From the NCBI RefSeq assembly GCF_001307035.1, contig NZ_LKIU01000005.1, positions 854,300 to 918,299 of the forward strand: a stretch of 64,000 nt of DNA, written 5' to 3'. The notes beneath the pieces are model-generated. The model worked only from the letters and a program-made list of their open reading frames with translations. It did not search any database and was not told where the DNA came from. This DNA is from Arthrobacter sp. Edens01 (lineage in GTDB: Bacteria; Actinomycetota; Actinomycetes; Actinomycetales; Micrococcaceae). Numbering within the stretch: the stretch's first letter is position 1; each line of letters opens with the position of its first letter. A program made the translations under genes and the position numbers. Below are positions 26,112 through 37,000 of the stretch, piece by piece.

Positions 26112-27317
26112 ATGCGTGCACAGCTGCTGACGCATTCATATTTGCCGGAGAACAGTCCGCCGCAACGCCGCTGGACCCAGCTCATCCGCACGTTCCGGGA
26201 ACTTGGATGGGACGTAGAAGTCATCGCCCCCGTTGCACATTCGTCCGGGCGGCGGACCCTTCCGAGGAAGGAAGCGGGCCGTGCGTTTCGCAAGGATAGG
26301 GGACGTCATGGGGAGACCATCCGCCGGGCCCCGTACCTTTATCACCGCACCACCCGCCTGGGGCGGTTCGCCGACCAGTGCTTTTCGGCCACCTGCAGCG
26401 TGCTAGCAGCACTCATGGGCCCTAAGCCCGACGTCGTGATAGCCACCGTACCTTCACTGCCTATTCTCGGCGCTGGATTTGCCGTGGCAAAGCTGCGAGG
26501 CGTCCCCTTTGTTGCCGATATGCGGGATGCGTGGCCGGACATTGCCCGTGACGCCCGGCTGGTGCAGGGCAGCGCCAAGAGCCTTGCTGAAAGAGCGATC
26601 GTTGCCATCCAGCAGCGAGCTGAACTTATTGTCACCGTGACCTATGGTTTTGCCCAGACACTGCGGGACCGCGGACTGAAGAATGTGGCAACCATAAGCA
26701 ACGGCATCGACACCGCGAGCAGGGAACTGCTGCCGCCTCCTCCCGCGGAAGCGGACCGCCTGCAAGTGCTATATCTGGGCAATCACGGCGAAAGCCAGCG
26801 GCTGGAGACAGTCATCAGGGCCGCTGCGCAGGCAGACGACACCGTCCGGCTGACCATGGTCGGGCAGGGTGTGCACCGTCGAAAGCTCAAGGCACTCGCT
26901 GAAGCGCTGGGAGCGCCAGTCGAATTCCACGAACCAGTCCGAGGCATAGACGCAGTTATGAGCTATTACCGCAGGGCGGACACCTGTGTCATCTCACTGC
27001 GGGATGACTGGAAGTCCTTTGAGACGACGATTCCTTCCAAGACCTACGAGGTGCTGGCTGTCGGACGGCACGTCACCGGCATTGTGCTGGGAGAAGCCCG
27101 GGAGATCATTGAAGAGTCGAAGGCTGGAGACGTCGTGCGGTCCGACCCAGCTGATATAGCAGCACTCTGGAAAGAACTTGCCCAGGATCGCAGCCGCCTG
27201 CTCACTGGGTCCTCCGGTCGGGACTGGGTGGAGGCCAACGCCAATGTCGAGAGCTTGGGCCGGGCTTATGTTGAGCTCCTGACATCCGTTGTCTCGGGGA
27301 ACCGCAGCACCAAATGA
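26112..27317 (+). CDS. GT4 family glycosyltransferase
   Basis: A 401-residue GT-B glycosyltransferase of the WbuB-like GT4 group. The N-terminal domain begins with the typical SYLPENSPPQRRW acceptor loop and includes VIATVPSLP and ADMRDAWPD. The C-terminal domain has LYLGNHGESQRLETVI and the donor-site region SKTYEVLAVGRHV, where the usual E-x7-E is partly altered. It probably adds a sugar to a lipid-linked intermediate on the cytoplasmic face. The first gene of the main glycopolymer locus, it is followed by a chain of ATGA-type overlaps. A short inverted repeat (AGGTA/TACCT) lies at 26047-26060 upstream. Confidence 0.85.
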   Translation: MRAQLLTHSYLPENSPPQRRWTQLIRTFRELGWDVEVIAPVAHSSGRRTLPRKEAGRAFRKDRGRHGETIRRAPYLYHRTTRLGRFADQCFSATCSVLAALMGPKPDVVIATVPSLPILGAGFAVAKLRGVPFVADMRDAWPDIARDARLVQGSAKSLAERAIVAIQQRAELIVTVTYGFAQTLRDRGLKNVATISNGIDTASRELLPPPPAEADRLQVLYLGNHGESQRLETVIRAAAQADDTVRLTMVGQGVHRRKLKALAEALGAPVEFHEPVRGIDAVMSYYRRADTCVISLRDDWKSFETTIPSKTYEVLAVGRHVTGIVLGEAREIIEESKAGDVVRSDPADIAALWKELAQDRSRLLTGSSGRDWVEANANVESLGRAYVELLTSVVSGNRSTK

Positions 27318-29059
27318 ACTCCACCAGGATCTTGAACAACTTGTCACTCGCCGCATCCACGGTTGTCGAACACCTTGGAGATGACCCGGCCATGCTTGCG
27401 CTGCAGCTCTCGCGGCGTCTGCCGGCTCGCTCGGTGCGGCCGGTAGCGGCGGCTGCCGCGGCAGCGCCGGGTGTCTTCCTGCCGGCATTGGTAGACTTGA
27501 TCCGTGGACGGAAGAACGACCTCGAAGCCAGGCTGACTGGGGCGGCAGCAGCGGTGCCTTCGCACCGTCTGGCTGTGCGGCTCGCAGACGTGGCGGTGGC
27601 GGCTGGCCTGCCGGAACTCGCAGAGAAGATTCTGGCTGAGACCCCTATGCGGGTTAAGGGCCGGCCCGCAGTTGAGGCAAGACTCTGCTGGTACCAAGGC
27701 GACATGTCGGGCGCACTTTCGGTCCTGGACCAGGGAACCGGAACGCGCTCCGAGCGCCGACTCCGATCCCGTCTCGCGAGCGAACTGAGTGTTTTCGATG
27801 GCTGGGCCCCCACACTTGCCAAAGTCCAGGGGTTCAGTTCAGAGCCGAAATCAGTCCTGCATCTGCTAACAAACTCGCTGCCGGCAACCGGCAGCGGCTA
27901 TGCCCAGCGGTCGCAGTCATTGTTGCACGCACAACATAAGCGCGGCTGGAAGGTCCATGCAGTCACCCGGCTCGGTTACCCGGTTCAGGTGGGCAGCGTC
28001 TGGGCACCTGCTCTTGAGGTGCTCGACGGCGTCACCTACCACCGCCTGCTGCCTAGCAGGTTGCCCAACGGCATGGCCGCCCGGTTGCAGCTGCAGACGG
28101 AGGCGGTCCTGCGACTGGCACTGGAAGTGAAGCCCGCAGTGCTGCATACCACCACACACTTTGTGAACGGACTCGTGGCGCAGACGGTCGCCGAAGCGCT
28201 GAACATTCCATGGGTATACGAGGTGCGTGGGCAACTGGCTGATACCTGGGCGTCAGCACGGGGCGAGGAAGCGCGGCGGAGTGAGCGTTACCGAAAGTTC
28301 ATTGCCCGGGAAGCCGAGACAATGCGTGCTGCCGGAGCGGTGGCAACGCTCGGGCAGGCTATGCAGAGCGGTGTTGTCGCCGCAGGGGTACCGCAGGAAG
28401 ACATCTTTCTCCTGCCGAACGCGGTCGGCGAAGACTATCTTGCTGAACCACTCGAGCAGGCCGCTGCCCGGGAACGCCTCGGCCTGCCCGTAGGAGGGCA
28501 GTTCATCGGAACGGTCAGCAGCCTGGTCGAGTACGAAGGGTTGGATGATCTACTGCGTGCCTTCGCTGTCCTGGCGCCTCAGGTCCCTAATGCCACGTGT
28601 TTGATTGTGGGTGATGGAGCCGCTGCACCGGGCCTGAAACGGCTGGCCTCCGGACTTGGAATCGCGGAAAGAGTCGTCTTTACTGGCCGTGTTCCGAGGG
28701 AGAAAGCCCATCTGTACCATCAGGCGATGGATGTTTTCGTGGTGCCGCGCAAAGATCTGCCCGTGACACGGGCTGTTACTCCTCTGAAACCTGTCGAAGC
28801 GCTGGCATCGGCACGTCCCGTGGTCTTCAGCGATCTTCCGGCGCTTCACGAAGTCGTGAGGGCCGGAGTTGACGGACGCGCAGCCCCTCCGGAGAACCCC
28901 GCGAGCCTTGCCAGGATTCTGCAGGAGGTCCTCGAAGACGATGCGGCCCGGGCATTGATGGGAAATGCAGGACGTCAGCACACGGTAGCCACACGAACCT
29001 GGTCATTACTGGCCGAGACAACGATAAAGAGGTACATGGAATTGGGATCCAGCTTATGA
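27314..29059 (+). CDS. GT4 family glycosyltransferase with N-terminal helical extension
   Basis: A 581-residue protein overlapping the previous gene by 4 nt. About residues 1-165 are Ala/Leu/Arg-rich helices resembling a repeat or TPR-like region. The GT4 part follows: YAQRSQSLL, WVYEVRGQLADTW, LLPNAVGEDYL, LIVGDGAAAPGL, FTGRVPREK and a donor-site segment VTPLKPVEALASARPVVFSD. This GT4 part resembles the first GT4 domain of the giant protein at 34009 (shared YEVRG and PLKP(V/L)EA(L/M)A), so the two are probably paralogues acting on the same polymer. It ends 4 nt inside the exporter permease gene. Confidence 0.82.
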   Translation: MNSTRILNNLSLAASTVVEHLGDDPAMLALQLSRRLPARSVRPVAAAAAAAPGVFLPALVDLIRGRKNDLEARLTGAAAAVPSHRLAVRLADVAVAAGLPELAEKILAETPMRVKGRPAVEARLCWYQGDMSGALSVLDQGTGTRSERRLRSRLASELSVFDGWAPTLAKVQGFSSEPKSVLHLLTNSLPATGSGYAQRSQSLLHAQHKRGWKVHAVTRLGYPVQVGSVWAPALEVLDGVTYHRLLPSRLPNGMAARLQLQTEAVLRLALEVKPAVLHTTTHFVNGLVAQTVAEALNIPWVYEVRGQLADTWASARGEEARRSERYRKFIAREAETMRAAGAVATLGQAMQSGVVAAGVPQEDIFLLPNAVGEDYLAEPLEQAAARERLGLPVGGQFIGTVSSLVEYEGLDDLLRAFAVLAPQVPNATCLIVGDGAAAPGLKRLASGLGIAERVVFTGRVPREKAHLYHQAMDVFVVPRKDLPVTRAVTPLKPVEALASARPVVFSDLPALHEVVRAGVDGRAAPPENPASLARILQEVLEDDAARALMGNAGRQHTVATRTWSLLAETTIKRYMELGSSL

Positions 29060-29943
29060 GTCAGGAAACCAAGATCGAGATGGGCGCCAAGAATGTGCCC
29101 GTCAGAGTGGATTTGAGGGTACTCGCGAGGGTCGGTGCAAAACCGGGGCTGATCGACTACTTGATTTCCCTTTGGAACTACCGCCACTTTATGGTCTACG
29201 ACGCACGGGCACGGGTCCAGAGCGGTAATAAGCGGGATCGATTGGGGAGCGCCTGGCTCCTCCTCGATCCGCTGCTCAACGGTATCGGTTACTTTCTCAT
29301 CTTTGGGCTGCTCCTGGGAGCCAGCCGAGGGGTGGAGAACTTCATCGGGTTCCTGATCCTCGGTGTCTTCCTCTTTCAAATGAGTTCGAGGGCCGTAGTT
29401 AGCGGGGCCCGTGTTATCCCTTCAAACCGCAATGTTATCCAAGCCTTCAACTTTCCGCGGGCAACGCTGACGGTCGCAGTAAACATCCGTGAACTCCTTG
29501 CCAACATCCCGGTAATCATCATGATGCTCCTGATGATCCTGGTCATCGCGCCTGCTGAAGAGATCACCTGGCGTTGGCTGCTTCTTGGGCCGGCAGTAGG
29601 GCTGCAGTTCATCTTCAATCTGGGGGCGGGGCTCCTGCTGGCGCCGCTGGTGGCCAAAATAAACGACGTCGTCCATGTCGTTTCCTTCGCCATGCGGTTC
29701 TGGATGTTCGCCTCCTGCGTCATGTTTCCAATTGACCGGTATAACAGCGTTCCTGTTATCAAGGCGATCGTAGAGGCGAACCCGCTTTATCTGGTCCTCG
29801 ATATTGTCCGCAGCAGTGTCCTCTACGCGCAGACGCCGGGATGGCAGAGCTGGGCCGGATTGGCAGCCTGGGCCCTGGGCACACTGATGGTCGGCATGCT
29901 CATTTTCTGGAAGGGGGAGGAGAGCTATGGCCGAGACGACTGA
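29056..29943 (+). CDS. ABC-2 type polysaccharide/teichoic acid export permease (TagG-like)
   Basis: A 295-residue inner-membrane permease with about six TM helices: LLNGIGYFLIFGLLLGAS, FIGFLILGVFLFQMSS, IPVIIMMLLMILVIAPA, LLLGPAVGLQFIFNLGAGLLLAPLV, VVSFAMRFWMFASCVMF and LAAWALGTLMVGMLIFW. The cytoplasmic N-terminus has LWNYRHFMVYDARARVQSGN, like the LLWRDL..RY.Q..LG entry helix of Wzm/TagG proteins. It would flip an undecaprenyl-linked glycopolymer outward, powered by the ATPase encoded in the next gene, which overlaps it by 17 nt. Confidence 0.9.
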   Translation: MSQETKIEMGAKNVPVRVDLRVLARVGAKPGLIDYLISLWNYRHFMVYDARARVQSGNKRDRLGSAWLLLDPLLNGIGYFLIFGLLLGASRGVENFIGFLILGVFLFQMSSRAVVSGARVIPSNRNVIQAFNFPRATLTVAVNIRELLANIPVIIMMLLMILVIAPAEEITWRWLLLGPAVGLQFIFNLGAGLLLAPLVAKINDVVHVVSFAMRFWMFASCVMFPIDRYNSVPVIKAIVEANPLYLVLDIVRSSVLYAQTPGWQSWAGLAAWALGTLMVGMLIFWKGEESYGRDD

Positions 29944-30817
29944 CTTGCTCCTGCCACAAACACCTGCGGTGGTGATAGACCGAGCTTCTATGACCTATAC
30001 GGTCAATTCAGATGAGAAACGCTCGTCCCCAGGAAGCGCTCTTGGACGGGTTATGCGCAAAATCTCAGGTCGGGAGTCCACTGTCAAGATTAATGCACTC
30101 AAGGAGCTGTCACTGGTCGCGTACCAGGGTGAAGCGATCGGAGTTATAGGACTAAACGGCTCAGGCAAGAGTACGCTCATGAACCTGATTTGCGGCAAGA
30201 TTCAGCCGACCACTGGCGCCATATATGCTTCTTCGACTCCCATAATGCTAGGAGTTTCAGCAGCTCTTGTTCCTGACCTGTCGGGAGCGCACAACGTGAT
30301 CCTTGGTTGTTTGGCAATGGGCCTGACCAAGGCGCAAATCGCCGATCGGCACGAAGCCATCATGGAACTGGCGGGCCTGGGCAGTTCCATCAACCTGCCC
30401 ATGCGGTCTTATTCAGCCGGCATGGCTTCGCGACTTCGCTTTGCGATTGCGGCCGCCATCGATCCGGAGATCCTCATCATTGACGAGGCGCTGAATACTG
30501 GTGACGACGAGTTCCGGGGACGGACAAAGCAGAGAATGGACCAACTGCGAGAGCAGGCTGGGTGCGTCTTCCTTGTGAGCCACAGTCTAAAGACGATCCA
30601 GGACTTGTGCACCCGGGTCATTTGGATCGACAAAGGAGACCTGCTTTTCGACGGGGACACGGAAACTGCGCTGGGGTGGTACCGCAAATATACGAAAGAG
30701 CTCGCCGGAGGGGACCGTTTTGCTGCGGCGAAGATCCGCCGCCGGATGCAGAACACACTCGACACTGTCTCCATTGAGCCGCTGCAACCCGGGCGCCGGA
30801 GGTCTGTGAGGGCATGA
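29927..30817 (+). CDS. ABC polysaccharide/teichoic acid export ATPase (TagH-like)
   Basis: A 296-residue nucleotide-binding subunit. Walker A is GLNGSGKST at 75-83, the signature is SAGM from 163, and Walker B is ILIIDEAL. An N-terminal insertion before Walker A (about 28-55) is typical of Wzt/TagH proteins. It lacks the long C-terminal carbohydrate-binding domain of O-antigen Wzt, ending about 50 residues after the H-loop, so it is closer to TagH-type exporters that do not sense a chain cap. It overlaps the permease gene and, by 4 nt, the following glycosyltransferase gene. Confidence 0.9.
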   Translation: MAETTDLLLPQTPAVVIDRASMTYTVNSDEKRSSPGSALGRVMRKISGRESTVKINALKELSLVAYQGEAIGVIGLNGSGKSTLMNLICGKIQPTTGAIYASSTPIMLGVSAALVPDLSGAHNVILGCLAMGLTKAQIADRHEAIMELAGLGSSINLPMRSYSAGMASRLRFAIAAAIDPEILIIDEALNTGDDEFRGRTKQRMDQLREQAGCVFLVSHSLKTIQDLCTRVIWIDKGDLLFDGDTETALGWYRKYTKELAGGDRFAAAKIRRRMQNTLDTVSIEPLQPGRRRSVRA

Positions 30818-32712
30818 TCACGGACATGTCTGAACTTCGCCGCTCACTCTGGCATCTGAGGAAGTCAGGCTGGAGCGGATTGCAGACCAAGATCCGACGG
30901 GACAGGGCTGAGCGTGGGATTTATCGGGGATCGGCTGATGGTGCCCTCGCGTTCCAGACCGGCCGCCGTCGTCGCATTTCATTCAATCCGATGGTCGTGG
31001 ACACACCTGAACCCAGGACTGGGGTCTCGGCTGCCGTGATATTGGATGATTTTTCCCTCCTGGCCTTCGGCTACGAGTGGCACCAGACGGTACTGTCCAG
31101 AGACGGGTGGGCAGATCAGATTGCTGCCAAGCAGCCTGATCTGCTCTTTGTAGAGTCGGCCTGGTCCGGAAACAAGGGTGAGTGGAAGCACCAGCTGACG
31201 GGCACCAAAAGGCCTTCTGCAAACCTCCGCGCCTTGGTTGAGGAGTGCCGCAGCCGCGATATCCCTACCGTGTTTTGGAACAAAGAGGACCCTCCGCACT
31301 ACGACGATTTCCTGGAAACAGCAAAGCTGTTCGATCACGTCTTCACCAGTGATTCGAACCGGCTGGTTTCATACCGGAGGGACCTTGGCCACGACCGGGT
31401 AGCTGTTCTCCAGTTCGCCGCCCAGCCGGTCATCCACAATCCGGCTAGGCCACGTTATGGGTGGCACCTGCGTGACATCGCTTTTGCCGGCATGTACTTT
31501 GCCCACAAATACCCTCAGCGGCGCGAACAGATGGACGTCCTCCTGGGAGCAGCGGAACAGATCAGCGCGCAGTTGCCAATTGGCCTGGAAATCTTCTCCC
31601 GGCACGCTGAGGCAGACGACAACTATAAGTTTCCAGCTCCGTACGATGGGCGGGTGGTCGGGAGCCTGCCCTATGACCGCATGCTTACGGCGTATAAGGC
31701 GTATAAAGCGTTCCTCAATGTCAACTCGGTGGTGGACTCTCCGAGCATGTGTGCTCGGCGGATCTTTGAAATCACTGCGTCGGGTACCAGCGTGGTCAGT
31801 ACTCCAAGTGCGGCACTGACCCAGCTGTGGGACAACGATGAACAGTTCATCGTGTCCGACCGTGCAGAAGCTGCTCAAACCCTAAGCGCCCTGATGCGTA
31901 ATCCGGAGTTGTCCTCCAGACAACTGCATCTGGCGCAGCGGCGGATTTGGGCAGAGCACACGTATGCCCATCGGGCGGAGACGGTTCTTCGCCTGGCCGT
32001 GCCGGAAAAAGCCCAGGCAGTGAGGTTACCCAGTGTGTCCCTGCTTGTGTCCTCCAACCGGCCCCACCAGCTGGAACACGTTTTCAGGACCGTTGGCGGA
32101 TTAGTGGGCCCAGCCGCTGAGCTGGTGTTGCTTACGCACGGTTTTGATGTTGGGAAAGAGAAGATCGCGCAGTGGCAGGAGAAATACTCCGTCCCCAACC
32201 TCGTCCTCCTTCACCAAAGTGAGGATCTGTCGTTGGGCGAGTGCCTGAACCACTGCGTCAAAGCGGCAAGCGGCGATGTCCTGTCGAAGATGGATGACGA
32301 CGATTACTACGGGCCGAACTATTTGCTCGACCTGGTTAACGCACTCGGGTACTCACGGGCTGACGTAGTGGGGAAACAAGCCCATTATATGTACCTCGCG
32401 GAACGCAACGCTGCGCTTCTTCGATTTGCGGAGCGTGAGCACAGGTTTACTAACATGGTGATGGGCCCCACAATCGCTGCACGGAAGGACGTGTTTGGCG
32501 ACATTCCATTCCAGAGTCTCCGCACTGGTGAGGACAGTACGTTCCTCAACGATGTCATTGCGCGCGGAGGGACCATATACTCCGCCGACAAATACAACTA
32601 TTTCCAGTTTCGTGGAAGCGTGAACCACGCATGGAAGGTTTCCGATGCAGAACTCCTGACATCGGGAGATATACAGTTTTTCGGCTCGCCCGAAGAACAC
32701 GTAACACTTTAG
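30814..32712 (+). CDS. CgeB-like glycosyltransferase fused to GT2
   Basis: A 632-residue protein. About residues 60-395 form a CgeB/DUF3880-like GT-B domain with LLFVESAWSG, TVFWNKEDPPHY, FDHVFTSD and NVNSVVDSPSMCARRIFE. About 405-610 form a GT2 domain with SVSLLVSSNRP and the acidic metal site DDDD at 494-497 in KMDDDDYYGPNYL, then GEDSTFL. Both halves look active. The first half is closely similar in motif order to parts of the proteins at 8303 and 34009. ATG at 30814 overlaps the exporter ATPase stop. It probably adds two residues to the exported polymer. Confidence 0.8.
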   Translation: MITDMSELRRSLWHLRKSGWSGLQTKIRRDRAERGIYRGSADGALAFQTGRRRRISFNPMVVDTPEPRTGVSAAVILDDFSLLAFGYEWHQTVLSRDGWADQIAAKQPDLLFVESAWSGNKGEWKHQLTGTKRPSANLRALVEECRSRDIPTVFWNKEDPPHYDDFLETAKLFDHVFTSDSNRLVSYRRDLGHDRVAVLQFAAQPVIHNPARPRYGWHLRDIAFAGMYFAHKYPQRREQMDVLLGAAEQISAQLPIGLEIFSRHAEADDNYKFPAPYDGRVVGSLPYDRMLTAYKAYKAFLNVNSVVDSPSMCARRIFEITASGTSVVSTPSAALTQLWDNDEQFIVSDRAEAAQTLSALMRNPELSSRQLHLAQRRIWAEHTYAHRAETVLRLAVPEKAQAVRLPSVSLLVSSNRPHQLEHVFRTVGGLVGPAAELVLLTHGFDVGKEKIAQWQEKYSVPNLVLLHQSEDLSLGECLNHCVKAASGDVLSKMDDDDYYGPNYLLDLVNALGYSRADVVGKQAHYMYLAERNAALLRFAEREHRFTNMVMGPTIAARKDVFGDIPFQSLRTGEDSTFLNDVIARGGTIYSADKYNYFQFRGSVNHAWKVSDAELLTSGDIQFFGSPEEHVTL

Positions 32713-32719
32713 GGGAAAC

Positions 32720-33967
32720 ATGAAAGAATTCAAGAGCGTAGCCGTTATCGGCCTGGGTTATATCGGCCTGCCTACGGCGGCCGTACTGGCGGGCAAAGGA
32801 CTTAACGTCATCGGCGTTGACGTCAAGGAATCCTCAGTCGAAGCCATCAACCGGGGAGAGGTTCCGTTTGTCGAGCCCGACTTGGGCGAAGCAGTGTCCA
32901 AGGCTGTGTCAGCCGGTACTCTTAAAGCCACAACGGACACACCAGTGGCCGACGCCTACATCGTCGCCGTTCCGACTCCGTTCAACGCTGACCGGACTGC
33001 CGACCTCTCATACATAGAGGCAGCAGCGCGGAGCATCGCCCCCCAGCTGACGGGGGATGAGCTGGTCATTCTGGAGTCGACCTCTCCTCCCGGCGCTACG
33101 CAGCACCTAGGCGACTACCTCGTTGAGCTCCGCCCTGACCTGTCGCTGGACACCCAATCAGGAAAGCCTGTGCTCCACGTTGCACATTGTCCCGAGCGTG
33201 TGCTGCCCGGCCGGGTCATGATCGAGCTTGTCTCCAACGACCGGATTGTTGGTGGACTCACCCGCGAGGCTGCAGAAATGGCACGCGACCTTTACAGCGT
33301 TTTTTGCGAAGGGGAAATGCACGTCACGGATGCCAAGACCGCTGAAATGGCGAAATTGGTGGAAAACTCCTACCGCGACGTGAATATTGCCTTCGCCAAT
33401 GAACTGTCGGTCATCAGCTCCCGCTTGGGGATCGACGTCTGGGAGCTCATCGAACTCGCCAACCACCATCCGCGGGTGAACATCCTGCAGCCCGGCCCCG
33501 GCGTCGGCGGCCACTGCATTGCAGTTGATCCCTGGTTTATCGTCGCGGCGGCTCCCGAGGACGCCAAACTCATCCGCCAGGCCCGCGAAACGAACGATGC
33601 GAAGCCGGAGTGGGTTATCGCAAAGGTCAAGGAATTGGTTGCCGGCCGCACAAACGCAACGGTGGCTGCCTTGGGTTTGGCGTTCAAAGCAGACATTGAT
33701 GACCTGCGTGAGTCTCCTGCTATCTCAATTGTTGCATCGCTGAGTGAGCAGCTCCCCGAGGTCCGCTTCTCCGTAGTGGAGCCTCACGTGGAAGATTTGC
33801 CCCGAGCCCTCACGGGTCGCAGCAACGTCTGTCTAACCGCCACGAAGGATGCCATCGAGCAGGCAGATGTGGTCCTTTTGCTGGTCGATCACACAGCCTT
33901 CAAGGAACTGGACAGGGCCCTTCTGGCTGGCAAGAAGGTCATTGATACGCGTGGAGTATGGCGCTAG
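32720..33967 (+). CDS. wecC: UDP-N-acetyl-D-mannosamine dehydrogenase-like
   Basis: A 415-residue nucleotide-sugar 6-dehydrogenase of the WecC group, oxidising UDP-ManNAc to UDP-ManNAcA with NAD+. The NAD loop is GLGYIG at 11-16. The catalytic thiol is Cys266 in PGPGVGGHCIAVDPWF, and NSYRDVNIAFANEL holds the active-site Lys/Asn helix region. The C-terminal UDP-binding domain has LGLAFKADIDDLRESPA. Two WecB-like 2-epimerases in the window can supply its substrate. This implies a uronic amino sugar in the polymer. The gene starts 7 nt after the GT gene. Confidence 0.92.
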   Translation: MKEFKSVAVIGLGYIGLPTAAVLAGKGLNVIGVDVKESSVEAINRGEVPFVEPDLGEAVSKAVSAGTLKATTDTPVADAYIVAVPTPFNADRTADLSYIEAAARSIAPQLTGDELVILESTSPPGATQHLGDYLVELRPDLSLDTQSGKPVLHVAHCPERVLPGRVMIELVSNDRIVGGLTREAAEMARDLYSVFCEGEMHVTDAKTAEMAKLVENSYRDVNIAFANELSVISSRLGIDVWELIELANHHPRVNILQPGPGVGGHCIAVDPWFIVAAAPEDAKLIRQARETNDAKPEWVIAKVKELVAGRTNATVAALGLAFKADIDDLRESPAISIVASLSEQLPEVRFSVVEPHVEDLPRALTGRSNVCLTATKDAIEQADVVLLLVDHTAFKELDRALLAGKKVIDTRGVWR

Positions 33968-34008
33968 CCAACCAGCGGTAACGAGTCGAGCTCCAGCATT
34001 AGGACACA

Positions 34009-37000
34009 ATGAAGTACGCAGATGAACGGCAGTCCTTCTCGGCTGCCGCGTTGGCCCGGCGCCAGAATTACCCCTCGGATATGGATGGCCTCCTGGCTCT
34101 GTATGAGGAGACGGTTGCACGCGGCCAGGAGGACGCTTTGGCGCTCCGCACGCTACAACGGGAGTTCCTCGAGGTGCGTGCCGAATCGGATCAGCTGCGT
34201 TCCGAACTGCAAACTGCCAGAAGCGAGGTCCAGCGGCTGAAGACCGAGCTGACCAAGCTGCGCCGCTCTGCGAGTCTGCGTCTCGGAAAGGCGATGCTTG
34301 CGCCGATCCGGAAGGTCCGCCCGGCTGGTCAGGCACAGTCGCTGAAGCACCCGGTCCCGCAAAACGCGGAAGGACGCACGTTGGCACAAGCACCGGGGCC
34401 TTCCGAACCGGGATGGCCCGGAGAGCAGCGCATGGAGCGGGAAATCCGGTTGGAGGAGTTGCTGTCCGATGTGCGGAAGGAACCGTCCGCGGCCAATATC
34501 CTCCGTGCCGTCGCGCATTACTACTATGTTCTCGGAGAGATTCAGGCACCAGCTGCGCTTATCCGGGAACATGCGGATGCTCTCGAATCACTGGATGCTC
34601 CTGGCCGGAGGACTGTGGAAGCAGTGCTCGGCCAGGAGCGGTTGTGGCGCAGAGAACCGGACATCGCTCCCAGACAGCCCAACGCCGGGTACCTAATTGA
34701 ACGTGGGCGGGTCATGTACTGTGCCCACAGCACCGGGCACTTCAACAGCAACGGCTACTCGACGAGAACTGCTGAGCTCGTCCAGGGTTTCCTGAAGCAG
34801 GGTGTCGATGTTCGGGTGGTTGCCCGTCCCGGCTACCCCTGGGACGTGCCGGTGGACCAACCAAAACCGCCCGTGACGCGTTTTACGAGGGACGTCCTTG
34901 GCGTGGAGCACGTTTTCACCCCTGGACCTTCCTGGAGCAACCAGCCGCTGGACCGTTATTGGCTGGAAGCTGCTGACGTGTACGTGCGGGAAGCCCAGCG
35001 GGCAAGAGTCGCCGCTATTCACTCGGCTTCGAACCATGTGACAGCCCTGCCGGCGTTGCTGGCAGCCCGTCGCCTTGGTCTGCCGTTCTCCTATGAGGTA
35101 CGGGGGCTGTGGGAAATTACTGAGGCCTCCGAGAAACCGGGCTGGGAAAAGTCCGAACGTTTCCAGTTGGCAAAGAGGCTAGAGACCCTTGTAGCGTCCA
35201 ACGCTGACATTGTCTTTGCGATCACGGAGCAGGTCCGGGAAGAGCTGGTTCGCCGTGGGGTCGAACGGGAAAAAATCCAGCTGTTGCCAAATGGCGTGGA
35301 CACTGACCGGTTTACTCCGATGCCGGCGTCGGACGAACTCCGCCTCGACCTTGGTCTGCCAACCGGTGTTCCGGTCATTGGATATGCAGGGAGTTTGGTC
35401 CATTACGAAGGACTCTCTGATCTATTGGGCGCGGTTGCCCTGCTTCGGGACCGGGGCATTGATTTCCATGCAGTCATCGTGGGAGACGGGCCAGAATTGC
35501 CGCACCTCGTGGCCCGCACTGACAGTCTGGGACTGGGGGACAGAGTTACCTTCACGGGCAGGGTTGAGGCCACCAAAGTACCTGATTACGTAAGCGTTTT
35601 CGACGTCATGCCGTGTCCCCGTCTTCGTCTTCCGGTTACCGAACTGGTTTCACCTTTGAAACCATTGGAAGCCATGGCCGCAGGGAAAGCCATGGTGCTG
35701 ACCGACCTTGCACCCCTCCGTGAGTTTGCGGGCGCGGACCAGGGGCGGGCGTTGCTGGCTGAGCCGGCCAACCCGGTACCGCTGGCCGATCAGCTTGCCA
35801 AGCTTCTGACTAACAAGGCTCTTCGCGAGGAACTGGGGAAACGAGCGAGGCTTTGGGTCGTCCGGTCACGCCAGTGGGGCGACATAGCCCGGACCATGAG
35901 TGATTCGCTTTTGCCGCTTCTTCATGGCGAACAGCCTGCGCTGCCCGATCAAAGAGACCTGAAGCAGATCTCTGTCGGGGTCATAGCCGACTCCTTTACC
36001 ACTGAGGGACTCCGCCCCGAAGTGCAGCTGACCGAACTGCTGCCCGGTGCCTGGCGGGACCAGCTCACGCAAAGCCCAATTGACGTGCTGCTTGTTGAAT
36101 CTGCCTGGGAAGGGGTAGACGGGAAGTGGAAGCAGAAGGTCGGCTACTACGATGAGGAGCGCTTCAGCGACCTCCGCGGGATAATCGCCTTCTGTAACGA
36201 GCAGTCCATCCCAACGATCTTCTGGAACAAGGAAGATCCCGTCCACTTCAACCGGTTCAAGCGGACGGCCGAAATCTTCGACCATGTATTCACCACAGAC
36301 TCTGGATGCATCGCACGGTACGCCGAGTCCAGCAGCCGCAACCGAACGGTTGCTTCGCTTCCGTTCTACTCCCAGCCAAAACTCCACAACCCTCTCCCCA
36401 CCGACTACCCGTACGAACACACTGTCGCCTATGCCGGTTCGTATTATGGCGATCGGTACCCAGCTCGCTCCGCGGAGCTGGCAGCAATCCTGTCAGCAGC
36501 CAAGCCGTTTGGGCTGGCCATCTATGATCGACAGCATCTCAACGAAGACAGCCCTTATCGCTTTCCGTCCAGTCTGGGACCGTTTGTTCGAGGAGGGCTG
36601 CCTTATCTGGAAATGGTAAAGGCATACAAGGCACACCCGGTCCACGTGAACGTCAATTCCGTGGACGCCTCTCCGACAATGTTCTCCCGCCGGGTCGCGG
36701 AGATTGCCGCTTCGGGTTCCGTTGTCCTCAGTGGAAAAGGCGAAGGCGTCACGAACGTCATGGCCGGTCTGGTCCATACCGTCGCCAATTCGGAGGAAGC
36801 ACACGCTGTCCTCAGCCGCTGGATGAAGAACGAAACAGTGAGACTGCGTGACGCCTGGCTTGGTTACCGGCTAATCCATCGTGGGCACACCGCTGCCCAT
36901 CGCCTGGCCTATATGCTTCGCTGCGCCGGTATGGTGGTCCGTGCACCGGAACCGCCACGGTATGCGGTACGGCTCAATGACCCGAGTCCGGACGCGCTGC

